A stretch of 64,000 nt of DNA from Deroplatys truncata (lineage: Eukaryota > Arthropoda > Insecta > Mantodea > Mantidae). How positions within the stretch are numbered: the stretch's first letter is position 1; each line of letters opens with the position of its first letter. The notes under the pieces were generated by a model. The model saw nothing but the letters and a program-made list of their open reading frames with translations. It did no database searches and was not told the DNA's origin. The stretch covers positions 35,827,501-35,891,500 of the forward strand of contig CM060989.1 of the NCBI GenBank assembly GCA_030765065.1, in the 5' to 3' direction. Shown here one piece after another: positions 32,938 to 42,515 of this stretch. The translations under genes were made by a program, and so were the position numbers.

Positions 32938-33692
32938 CGTTCTATCTACTTCATTATAATTGAGATAAACCTTTGCAGAAATAGCTACATTACACATTTC
33001 GTTATAGATACAAAGAGAGCCGCGATAGTCAAATGTTTAAGAACTGCTGGCCTTAAAATCCTATACTGTGTATGGAGAAACAACTGAAAATCGACAGAAC
33101 ATGAATAGGATGACAAAGTATTGAACATTTCGAACCATTGATAACGTATCTCGGAAATGGCTTATGCCACAAAAAAGGTATTTGAAATAAATTGTGTTTT
33201 AAAGAGATCTACATGTTTTGTGTAGTAGGTTTTCGTCTATCGCTTAACGTTTACCAGGTATACAAGACTATATAAAATTCCTTTCGAATGAAGAGGACTA
33301 CACAGGCTATTTCCACACAATTCAACATATACATTTTGTTGGTCATGTAAATGTATTTAATATGTGATGTTTTTATCAAAATCGTTAGAGGCATTTTTAA
33401 GAAAATAACAAAATTTGAAAAATACTTCATGTAAAGGGGGTGGAAATTTTCTGAGAATCTTCGTGTGGCATCTTTGGAAGTTACTGAACTTAAATACTAA
33501 GTTTGGTACTTATCCGAATTTTAGTTTTTGAGTTATGCTGTTAAAACATACACACGCGTTCGCGCTGACTTTTTTCTAAAAATACATTTTTGGATTCAAG
33601 GGGCCTGAAAATGTGTATTTCGGTGAAAGCTCGGTATCGAATGTTTGGGTGAAAAGCAATAGCCTTTATGTACGTGGTAGAGAAGGTAAAAA
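32938..33692 (-). mobile_element. HEL-A repeat, diverged subfamily
   Basis: Lacks the 3' hairpin end. It begins at CTACTTCATTATAATTGAGA and runs to TACGTGGTAGAGAAGG. A CA/CG tract is near 33550. Confidence 0.7.
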
Positions 33693-33859
33693 GTATCTCT
33701 TTGTAGTATATAATCTTCGCAATATTATCACTTTATTCCACGTTTCCATATTTGTATGTAACAAGCGTATAAAAGATATCGGTACAGATTTCCAATACTA
33801 TAACATTATACTCGAAATCCAATTATACATGTACGCCAGCACTTAAAATGCTCTGGAGT

Positions 33860-34093
33860 CCCTAATATGAAAGTGTTTTATAGGGTGAAGACCAAGGCAT
33901 GATAGAGAATATTCCAGCAATTACATTTTATATATGAGTTTTCACGGCGGTATCTTCGCCTGATATCCTTGGAAGATGCTTAATTTAAACCTATGTTTGG
34001 TATTTAATAATCGACTTTTCATTTCTGATTCATGCTGTTCGCGCACGCACACATACGCGCGCGCGCGGATCTTTTTCTAAAATGTTTGTTTTT
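33860..34093 (-). mobile_element. HEL-A repeat, first part, split by Tc1 element
   Basis: Internal to central region in reverse, including CTTGGAAGATGCTTAATTTA and a (CG/CA)n tract at 34050-34070. The piece resumes at 35466 after a Tc1-like insertion. Confidence 0.65.
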
Positions 34094-34095
34094 TA

Positions 34096-35463
34096 CACTA
34101 CCGTTTGTGAAAATTGCAACACCAAGAAGAAAACGCATGAATTCAATTACTTTCATACCACAGGTTAGGTACATGACAAGTAATAAGTAATAAACTTTTC
34201 AAGTCTATACATGCCCTTTGAGCCCTAATATTCAGTATTTGGTGTGGCCTCCATGCACTGCCGAAGCATTGAATCAAAAAGGTTCTGAATACGTTCCTGA
34301 GGGTTTTCCCTACACGCAGTTTGTATTCCAGCCCACAAATCCGTGACACTGGTTACTGGGGGACCGTGACGCACCAACCATATCCCAGACATGTTCGATG
34401 GGCGACATGTCAGGCGAACGTGCAGGCCAGGGAAGCAATGATACTCGTCGCTCTTCGAAGAAGGCTTATACATTCCTCGCAAATGTGACTGGGCATTATC
34501 CTGTTGAAATGTGGCCTGTGAAGAGGCCTGAAGTAGGGGAGCAGGCTCTGCAACCACCGTTAGGTACCGGTTGCTATTCAAAGTGCCCTCAATTCGTAGG
34601 AGGCGAGATCGATTGTTGTAACCAATAGCGCCCCAAACCATAACACTGGTCTTTGTCCGCTATTCCACTCAACAATGGAGTCCTCCAGGTTGCGCTCACC
34701 ACGGTATCTCCGGACTCATATGCGGGTCATCATTGTAAGACACGTTGAAGCGGGACTCGTCCGAAAAGACTACATTTTGCCACTCAGCATCCCAGTGACA
34801 GTGTTCACTTGCCCATTGAAGTCGGAGAGGCTTGTGGTTTCTGACAATGGAAGCCGACGTAATGGCATTCATGCAACCAGTCTAACCTGCAGTATACGGC
34901 GACGAACCGTTGATGCAGACAAGTTCACACCTGTTGCAGTGCTCTAGCGTCGAGCCAACACTGTGGATGAAGCTGTACGGTCCGTTATGGCCATGCGGAC
35001 AAGCTGACGGTCATCCCGTGATGTGGTCATGTTCCGTGGTCCAGTACCCGCTCTTCACTGCGTACAACCTTCGTTTATCCACTGCTTGCACATACGCATC
35101 ACTGTCGTAGCAGCGTGCCCTGTACGAGCCGAAATGTCATGGTATGACAAACCCGCCCCGATGATCGATCATTCTGCCCTGTTCAAACTCACTCACATGC
35201 CCATATGGCTCCACTTGACGTCGAAGAGGCATACTGGCACTCACTTTATTGTTTCCACCTTGTTTGACAGCACTGTACTGGCTACACTGTGCGCAACACT
35301 GACCTTGTCGGACCGACACGAGAGGGCTCTGCTCGGTCCACGTGTACCCCATCTCTCTGCAAACCTAATAAATTATTCCTTGCACACTCTTCTACACTTC
35401 CACCAAGTTTGGAGTTATTTAGGAAATTCTTTCCTGGTGTTGTAATTTTCACAAACGACAATG
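34096..35463 (-). mobile_element. Tc1-like DNA transposon
   Basis: About 1,368 bp between TA dinucleotides (34094-34095 and 35464-35465). The ends are inverted: CACTACCGTTTGTGAAAATT on the left, and on the right the reverse complement CATTGTCGTTTGTGAAAATT. Both continue RCAACACCARGAAR. It carries a broken transposase on the minus strand and is nested in a HEL-A copy. Confidence 0.8.
34143..35260 (-). pseudogene. Tc1-like transposase, multiple frameshifts
   Basis: The N-terminus MPLRRQVEPYGHVSEFEQGR is near 35200-35250 and opens the helix-turn-helix region. The catalytic part MVWGAIGYNNRSRLL and FQQDNAQSH (second catalytic Asp) is at 34225-34641. The third catalytic region SPDMSPIEHVWDMVG, with its Glu, lies near 34380-34425 in a different frame. 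LVRHGPPVTSVTDLWAGIQT then returns to the first frame, which implies two frameshifts around the DDE-type active site. The middle of the protein (about 34650-35130) is decayed. It cannot make an active cut-and-paste enzyme. Confidence 0.8.
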
Positions 35464-35465
35464 TA

Positions 35466-35545
35466 TTTAGGGATCATTTTCGTTGAAATCTCCGTATGAT
35501 ACGTAATACTTCATCTACTTATTATAGGTAAATATGTGAAGGATA
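35466..35545 (-). mobile_element. HEL-A repeat, second part after Tc1 element
   Basis: Continues 33860-34093: TTGAAATCTCCGTATGATAC to CTACTTATTATAGG, the inverted 5' end. Confidence 0.6.
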
Positions 35546-35665
35546 TAATTTTGAAAGGTTGTGAATTTTAGAGAAATAATGAATTTAGTTTTGGTGTATG
35601 TCAGTAACGAGGGTCGCGTGATCCCAGGGAGAATGACTGCAGTATTGTTCCGGAAGGTGCTGACT

Positions 35666-36567
35666 TTTTACTTTCTCTACTACGTATAGTAAGTAGGGGA
35701 AGTATTGCATTCCACCCAAAAATTCGATACCGAGATTTCAGCGGAAATACATGTTTTGAGACTCCCTGAATCCAAAAAAAGCATTTTTGGAAACATGTCC
35801 GTGTGTGTGTCTGTGTGTGTGTGTGTCTGTGTGTGTGTGTGTGTCTGTGTGTGTGTGTCTGTGTGTCTGTGAACAGTATAACTCAGAAACGAACAGTCGG
35901 ATAAACACCAAACTCGGTATTTAGGTTCAGTATCTTCCAGAGATGCGACACGAAGGTTTTCAAGAAAATCCCCCCACCCCAGACTACCCTTTACATGGAA
36001 CATTTTTCGAAAATTTTAATTTTCTCAAAAATGGCTCTAACGATTTTGATTAAAATATCATATCTTTAAGATATTGTCATGCAAAATGAAATGTATATCT
36101 CGAATTTTCTGGGAATGTCTCCAAAAGTATTCTTCATTGTGAACGACTTTTGCATAACTGGTAAACCATAAGAGATAGACAAAATTTTACTACACAAAAA
36201 ATGTAGATCGCGTTAAAATACACAATTTATGTCATATACATTTCTTTTGTTGAGTGAACCGTTTTCGAGATATTGCTTGTTATTTCCTTAAATTTTCCAA
36301 TACTTACACTTTTTCTCAAATTCGTTATTCATTTTTTTATGTCCTGGATATGCAAAGAGAATGGAATGCGCCACATAGCAACCAGCGTTAAAATATTTGA
36401 CTATCGCTTAAAAGCTACCATATTCCCCTTGCATCTACATGAATATTACCAATAAGATTGACATCTCGATATCTCGATTAACACGAAGCATATGGAGAAT
36501 AAGCGTTTGTAAAAATAGTTTGTACAAGAGTAGAGAAAGTCATGTGAGTGTAACACATCAGATTTTT
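35666..36567 (+). mobile_element. HEL-A repeat, reference copy
   Basis: The clearest copy. The 5' subterminal repeat ACTTTCTCTACT is at 35670-35681 and its exact reverse complement AGTAGAGAAAGT at 36529-36540. The 3' hairpin is ATGTG (36542-36546) pairing with CACAT (36554-36558) over a 7-base loop, followed by CAGATTTTTT. A long compound (GT)n/(CTGTGTG)n tract fills 35798-35873. No Rep/helicase coding is present, so the copy is non-autonomous. The 107-codon minus-strand frame at 35680-36003 is the recurrent antisense frame. Confidence 0.85.
35798..35873. repeat. (GT)n compound microsatellite
   Basis: An expanded form of the tract found at the same internal position in other HEL-A copies. 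Confidence 0.9.
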
Positions 36568-37290
36568 TGGGATGATGCTAACCAAGGTGCTAGCCTAAGT
36601 GCTTAACGGGATTCCGGGTATACATAGAGAAGGATTTTAAAGGGATGTTGGTCTTCAAGGTATCTCGAATTCCGGCCTTTCTGACTTTTAAATACTCATT
36701 AACGTTGAAGGAATCGTCGAGGAATTGAACACTCAAAACCATTAATAGATTATGGACATTTAAAAGTGGAATGGGGAAAAGAAACATAAATCGAAATATG
36801 CCACTAAGAGGCCAGAATTTGGTATGCATGGACGAGGATAGGTGTTATGAATTTAAGTGGTCTAACAGGGAGAAGGGGGGAGAGAAGTACTAAATGTAAT
36901 GAATTGCATGACAATTGGCAATATATTCTGAAATGTGAGGACGCGGATAAAGGAAGATAACATTTAATACTAGGGAAATGGAAAAAATTACCAATAGAGC
37001 TAAAAGTTAGGAAGAAAAAGATCAAACGAATATATGGAGAAAGCAGGAAAATATTTACGAAACATTAGGTTAAAGTGGTTAAAAGAGATGTGAAGCAAAT
37101 TGGAGAAGATACGGAAAAAGGTTAACAGAGCAAAAAAAAGTAAATAGTGGAAAATTATACATCCCCATTATATATACAACAGAAAGTTAAACATAAGGGG
37201 AAGAAAAATAAGAAGCAACTCCATTGTATTGTAAACATTATATAAATTGCATGTATGTACAAAGTAGACAATAAATCATTCATTGAACAT
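36568..37290 (+). pseudogene. LINE C-terminal remnant and 3' UTR
   Basis: The forward frame near 36840-36955 reads IGVMNLSGLTGRRG and KCNELHDNWQYILKCE, a decayed version of the zinc-knuckle block seen at 10439-10563. GKWKKLPIELKVRKKKIKRI follows with stops between. The tail is AT-rich and ends near AATAAATCATTCATTGA. No RT domain is left. Assignment rests on the resemblance to the 10439 remnant. Confidence 0.45.
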
Positions 37291-37460
37291 CAAAGCCATG
37301 GCCGTCACTGAGACCTCCGCCATAGTCTCCGGACAGCTTTATGTAAACTTCTGTTATGCACTTTAGAATAGAATGGACACTAGACAATTAAACTAGTTGG
37401 AGTACAAGAGTTAATGTTCATTGTCGCACTCCTGCTCTAAGCATCCTTCCCCGGGCGAAC

Positions 37461-38115
37461 GCATCCTAACTAGGTCCTGTTATATTCGTGAGTAAAATGT
37501 CAACAACCCAACTCAGTCGCGTAGCATATGCTGTCTGCAACCTAACTTAGTCCGTGGCATACACTGTCAGGAAGTTAACACAGTCCCGTAGCATACAGTA
37601 CGAAACAGTAATAATACCCTGAGTATAGTGAAGTGTAAAGTGGTGTGGCATCCCAAATTGATAATGGAACTCAGCACAAGTAGTTGGTTGTGATCACGAC
37701 TTTGGTGGTAGCTCATCACAAAATAACAAACGTAATTACAGATTACATATTTTTGACGTTTTTAAAAATCATTCATTTAGAATTATATTTTTTAACAACA
37801 CAACGATTTTAAATTATTTTGTATGTGAAGTTTTCAAATTGTTACACGCATTTAGTAGAGCAAATGTTTTTATATAACATCTGATGTTAAAACCTGTTTT
37901 AGTGAAACATGAAACTGCAATATCGTTTTGCATTCACTATAGGTCTGCTGAAACTCATGACATTTAAAATGAACTAGATTGAGATTAATTTTCTACAGGA
38001 CCGAGTTGGGTCGTTAATATTTTGGAAAACGGGACAAGTTAGGTTGTTTACATTTTGAAGACGGGGCCGAGTTAGGATTCGAAAGTGGGAAATGGAACCG
38101 GGTTGAGTTTCACTT
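37461..38115. mobile_element. Foldback-type element with inverted arrays of subterminal repeats
   Basis: Four direct units around 37461-37595 have the consensus CCTAACTYAGTCCYGTRG and lie about 30-45 bp apart. Four units of the reverse complement lie at 37997-38115 (CCGAGTTGGGTCG, ACAAGTTAGGTTG, CCGAGTTAGGATTC, CCGGGTTGAGTTTC). The arms flank about 400 bp of AT-rich DNA without a frame. This looks like a non-autonomous DNA transposon with subterminal arrays. Superfamily unknown. Confidence 0.55.
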
Positions 38116-38624
38116 CCCTGGGTACAGGGTTTTCACAGTAAGGACCGGTTTCACAGTTTAAGCTTAAGCCGAGACTTTAGAGAGCTACGGATGTGGCTTA
38201 AGTAAGGCTTAAACTTTGCGAGTTTCAGGGCCGGTTTCACCAACGATGTTAAAAAGACTCTAACATCTTGTTTGTTAACAAGGTGTTCAAAGTTTAACAT
38301 AATGTTAAAACTTTTGCGTTTCATTAAGCTTTTACAGCAAATTGTTAGCTAACATTTTGTTAACGTCAAAGACAACTGCGAACGCTAGCTTTCGAAAAGG
38401 CGGCGGCCGAACTATACTGCTTCTGAAAGTACTCCGATTCACTTTTGTCTACGTATCCCGGCGCTCTCTGTCAGTAGACGACAACTATTTATATTCATGG
38501 GAATGGCCATGTGATGTTCACGATTGTTTGAGGTTAGTATCTTGATATCAACTGAAATAAACGTTTCACCGTTTGAAACGCGTTAATTAACACCCGATTA
38601 ATAAGTATAGACGTATTGTCAAGT

Positions 38625-38880
38625 GCGAAAAATCTGACGGTCTTACATTAAAGGATGAAATTGCAGCCTGGGACAAAATTCACGAGTAATTTAATTGGAA
38701 TGAACGCGGTTCTCTTAAGTCCAGTAAGCAACTACGGCAATTTATGCTAACATAAAGTGATGCACTAGAAACGTTAGGTGCAAAAAGCTTTTAAAGACGG
38801 TTTAAAACTGATGGTGGACACTACATTGAAACTAAAGTGGATAAAAATGTGTTATCGCTGATTAATCAAGCAGATCCGAA
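38625..38880 (+). pseudogene. Myb/SANT-like protein remnant of PIF/Harbinger
   Basis: The forward strand reads LTLKDEIAAWDKIHE, FNWNERGSLKSSKQLRQF, then RRFKTDGGHYIETKVDKNVL with stops between. The SSKQLR helix and the K-T-D-G-G motif followed by an acidic/LSLI segment resemble the Myb/SANT-like DNA-binding partner proteins of Harbinger transposases. It is too broken to be expressed. Confidence 0.55.
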
Positions 38881-38889
38881 AAAAAAAAT

Positions 38890-39005
38890 ACTGTTTGTTT
38901 CTTGAAGCAATTGCTTTGGAAACCTTCTGGATAAACCCACAAACGGTAGCTTTCGAAATATCAACATTATCACACGTAAATGTTAGTAGCGTAAAATCTA
39001 AGTAC
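38890..39005 (-). pseudogene. PIF/Harbinger transposase remnant
   Basis: The minus strand reads YLDFTLLTFTCDNVDISKAT then VCGFIQKVSKAIAS, matching the helix-turn-helix region of HARBI1-like transposases (pattern: S-x-A/S-T-V-C-x2-I-x2-V-x2-A-I-A). The catalytic DDE region is not found in the remaining internal sequence, so the gene is mostly deleted. Confidence 0.6.
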
Positions 39006-39702
39006 CTAATTAACACTTAGCATAGGAGAAACAGGCATGTTTCTGTTGGTAGTATTGTAACCTCTCGTATTTCACATAAAACGTCGCAAATGACCGCTTG
39101 GACAATCTATAATGCTTTAAAATTTCTCCTTTTGCAGGGTTTCAAATTTATTATGACGTATGACTGCTCTTCTATTAGGAATGGCAGCTGCAGCAAATTC
39201 GCATCAACAGCTTGGTTTACGGCAGCCACTTTCCAAGTTCTAACATTTGTTAAACGCCTTAACACAGGGGTATCGGGATGTTCACTTAACACCGACTTTA
39301 ACACATTACTAAAGTTAACATTGTTTGATGAAACAGAATTTGTGTTAACTTCAGTGTTAAATCAGTTTAACATGTGTTAAAATTTAGCATCTTTTGTGAA
39401 GCCGGCCCTCACAGTAGGGAAGCCAGATTCGGCTTTACTGAACTGAACAATTCCACGGAACAATAAAGTTGGTAACGCTTGCGCATGCGCATTCTGTTAA
39501 TTCTCATCGTTTGTTTATGGTGACGCTCTTCTTAAAATAAGCTTTTGTAGGTTATTTAGCAACAGATAGTTAAAATTTCCGAAAAATCGGAATCAAATCC
39601 TAGAACCTTACTTCTCAAGAAGTCAGCATTGTCCTAGAAATTGTAAAGCAGCATAAGCATGTAATGGAGTGCAAGCAATCAGACGAATATTCTTTGGAGT
39701 AA

Positions 39703-40546
39703 AAAAGATCTGATGTGTTACACTCACAAGACTTTCCCTACTCTTGTAAAAACTATTTTTACAAACGCTTAATCTCCATCTACTTTATGTTAATCGAGAT
39801 GTCAAACTTATTGTTAATTTTCTTGTAGATGCAAGGGAAATATGGGAGGTTATAAGCGATAGTCAAATCTTTTAAGCGCTGGTTGCTATGTGGCGTATTC
39901 CATTCTCTTTGCATGTCCAGGACATAAAAACAATGAATAACATATTTGAGAAAAAGTATAAGTATTGTAAAATTTAAGGGAATAACAAGCAATATCTCGA
40001 AAATGGTTCACTCAACAACTAAATGTATGACATAAATTGTGTATTTTAACGTGATCTGCATTTTTTGTGCAGTAAAAGTTTGTCTATCTCTTATGGTTTA
40101 CCAGTTATGCAAAATTCGTTCACAATCAAGAATACTTTTGGAGACATTCCCAGAAAATTCGAGGTATACATTTCATTTGTCATGAAAATATTTTAAACAT
40201 ATAATATTTTAATCAAAATCGTTAGAACCATTTTTGAGAAAATTAAAATTTTCGAAAAATGTTCCATGTAAAGGGTAGTCTGGGTTGGGGGGATTTTCTT
40301 GAAAACCTTCGTGTCGCATCTCTGGAAGATACTGAACCTAAATACCAAGTTTGGTGTTTATCCAACTGTTCGTTTCTGAGTTATGCTGTTCACAGTCACA
40401 CACACGCACGGACATGTTTCCAAAAATGCCTTTTTTGGATTCAGGGGGTCCCAAAACATGTATTTCCGGTGAAATCTCGGTATCGAATTTTTGGGTGGAA
40501 TACAATACTTACCCTACTTACTATACGTAGTAGAGAAAGTAAAAAC
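39703..40546 (-). mobile_element. HEL-A repeat, near full length
   Basis: The inverted 3' end (GATCTGATGTGTTACACTCA) is at 39710 and the inverted 5' end ACTATACGTAGTAGAGAAAG near 40540. It carries the longest clean form of the antisense frame (40259-40549, 96 codons, MFHVKGSLGWGDFLENLRVA). CA tract near 40400. Confidence 0.85.
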
Positions 40547-41152
40547 TAAACGTGGGGAAAATTTGCGATACAAACGGTGGATTAGAATGGTGTGAAAGAA
40601 TTTTAATAGTTCTGTATGCGGAAAGTTTTGAGATGCGGGTAAAGTCTCCAGTTGCTATTACCATGCTTCTAATTAAATGTACCTAGCCTTAATTAAGAGA
40701 AGCAGTGGAGGGCTTTGTTACTGAAATATAAAGCAATGCATTATAATATTACGTAGATGTGACGGCAATGAGCGCTACAATGTATACGATAAAAGTATGA
40801 AGCATAATTTTAAAATTAAGGGTATGCCACTTGGTTTTAAGTTTAATTGTACCATCAATAAGTTCTGGTTACATCATTGCCAACTGTTTACTTAATCGAA
40901 ATCTCTCGTAGAATTCTCGGTTATTTCAGACGTGAAAGTGGTTTAGATGCATTCTAAACATTACATAGCCTTTTTTTGTACATATGGATTAAAATAAGTT
41001 GCATTTCTTCATCATCGATAGCTCTTCTTCCGATAGCACGGCGAGTCCTTAGTTTAAACCTCAGTTTACTACGGTTTAAGCCAAGCCACGGTAATTCCAG
41101 CTTACCGCTAGAACTACGTACTGTTAAACTCCATCGTAACGTGTCATCCTCC
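40547..41152. other. Mostly unassigned; possible transposon left end near 41040-41110
   Basis: GTTTACTACGGTTTAAGCC near 41068-41090 is the inverted partner of GCTTAAGCTTAAACCGTAAA near 42572-42591, so the SINE cluster between may sit inside a TIR element. The rest is unassigned. Confidence 0.35.
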
Positions 41153-41190
41153 GTGGTCTAGGGGTAAAGTTAAGGTATATATCGTGGAGG
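41153..41190 (+). repeat. SINE-2 head fragment
   Basis: CCGTGGTCTAGGGGTAAAGT matches the A-box region of SINE-2 and stops before a reverse SINE-1. Confidence 0.5.
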
Positions 41191-41199
41191 GGCCCTCTG

Positions 41200-41592
41200 T
41201 ATCGGGGCAGAGCACCGCACGCAGGCCAGCCGGCTCACGTGCTTCCAACGTGACTCCTGGGTGGGAAGCATGAGGGGAGAGACCCGAAAGGCGACCGATC
41301 CGCAAGCATGGACCTAACTGCAGTACCGCAGCGACGCCAGGAAAGAAACCTTTACAGAGTGCAAGCCACCGCCCAGCCGCAACCTACCGAACACCGTCGC
41401 TTGCTCCTACAACCCTGAAACAGATGGCATGGAAGATGATGGATACAGGAAGTGAGAGGAAGGAGAGTTATGGAGGAGATGAACCACTCAAGCATTCGTC
41501 TGGACCAAAAACGCTGGACCAGAGTGGGCGGTCGCCGGTGATAGTTTTCCGGGACCCCCCAAATACGTAATCGCCTGAGTCATCCCACCCGG
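41200..41592 (-). repeat. SINE-1, reverse
   Basis: Reverse complement of the SINE-1 body (GCGTCGCTGCGGTACTGCAG-like, TCATCTTCCATGCC, TCTGGTCCAGCG). Its head, with a decayed B box, abuts the SINE-2 head at 41593. Confidence 0.65.
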
Positions 41593-41862
41593 TTGGTTTA
41601 GGGGTACCATGCTAGCCTCTAGTTTCCAAGGTAGTGGGTTCAAACCCACGGAAGGTGTTGGATTTTTTCGGGCGTAAAAATCCGTAGTATGGTTTCCTTC
41701 GGAAGAGAAGTAAAGCCGGTGGTCCCGTGTCGTACATTTACGGCACATAAAAGAACCTCAAACCTGATAAAGAGGCCTCTGAGCAAAATTATCGGTTTAT
41801 CATGTCTAATATAGAATGGGACGCTAAGGACCACAGTAGTCAAAGAGCGTCCATAAATAAAA
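41593..41862 (+). repeat. tRNA-derived SINE (SINE-2)
   Basis: Head GGTTGGTTTAGGGGTACCAT (A box) and GGGTTCAAACCCAC (B box), then TTTTTTCGGGCGTAAAAATC, GTGTCGTACATTTACGGCAC, and the tail GCGTCCATAAATAAAAATGG. It is the first of a duplicated SINE-1/SINE-2 pair. Confidence 0.75.
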
Positions 41863-41867
41863 ATGGA

Positions 41868-42244
41868 TGGGGTGCCCAACGTTTTCCGACGCCGCACGGT
41901 CCCTGCCCACAAGCCACCAACCTCCAGGGTCCCCCGGAGTGGAGCCACACGCTGAGGAGAGACCTAACTGAGCGGTACCGCAGTGACGCCATGGAAGAAA
42001 CATTTACAGAGTGCAAGCCACCGTCCACCGCCTGGTCCTACAACCCTGAAACAGATGATAAGGAAGATGATGGGTACAGGAAATGAGAGGCAGGAGAGTC
42101 GTGGAGAAGATGAACCATCCCAGCATTCCCTGGCGACCCAGGGAAACCACGAAAAACCTTGGACGAGAGAGGGCGGTCGCCGGGGATCGATCCTGGGACC
42201 TCTCGAATATGGGACATAGACATAACCGCCTGAGCCATCCCGCT
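41868..42244 (-). repeat. SINE-1, reverse, second copy
   Basis: Minus strand starts AACCGAGCGGGATGGCTCAG at 42249 and has the B box GGGATCGATCCTGGGAC near 42190 in complementary form. Body TCCAAGGTTTTTCGTGG, TGTACCCATCATCTTCC. It duplicates 41200-41592. Frames of 78-103 codons here are chance. Confidence 0.75.
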
Positions 42245-42515
42245 CGGTTGGTCTAGGGGTACCAAGCTAGCCTCCAGTTCCCAAGGCCGTGAGTTCAAAC
42301 CCGTGGAGGGTGATGGATTTTTTTCGGGCGTAAAAGTCCATGGCTTCAATCGGAAGGGAAGTAAAACCGGTGGTTCCGTGTCGTAGATTTACGGCACGTT
42401 AAAGAATCTCAAGCCTGATAGAGGTCTCTGAGCAAACTTTCCAGTCTTTCACGCCCAATATTTAATGGGACAGTAAGAACCATAGTAGTTAAAGAGCGTC
42501 CATAAATAAAACTCA
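42245..42515 (+). repeat. SINE-2, second copy
   Basis: Head GGTTGGTCTAGGGGTACCAA, B box GAGTTCAAACCCG, body ATTTTTTTCGGGCGTAAAAG and CGTGTCGTAGATTTACGGCA, tail GCGTCCATAAATAAAA. It duplicates 41593-41862 with moderate divergence. Confidence 0.75.

Larger units (their letters stand above)
38228..39408. mobile_element. PIF/Harbinger-like DNA transposon, degraded
   Basis: 1,181 bp with inverted ends GGGCCGGTTTCACCAACGAT on the left and GGGCCGGCTTCACAAAAGAT on the right, flanked by the 3 bp duplication TCA (38225-38227 and 39409-39411). Both ends are followed by TTAAC-rich subterminal sequence. Remnants of two genes lie inside in opposite orientation, as is typical of PIF/Harbinger elements, which use a Myb/SANT protein plus a transposase. 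Confidence 0.8.
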
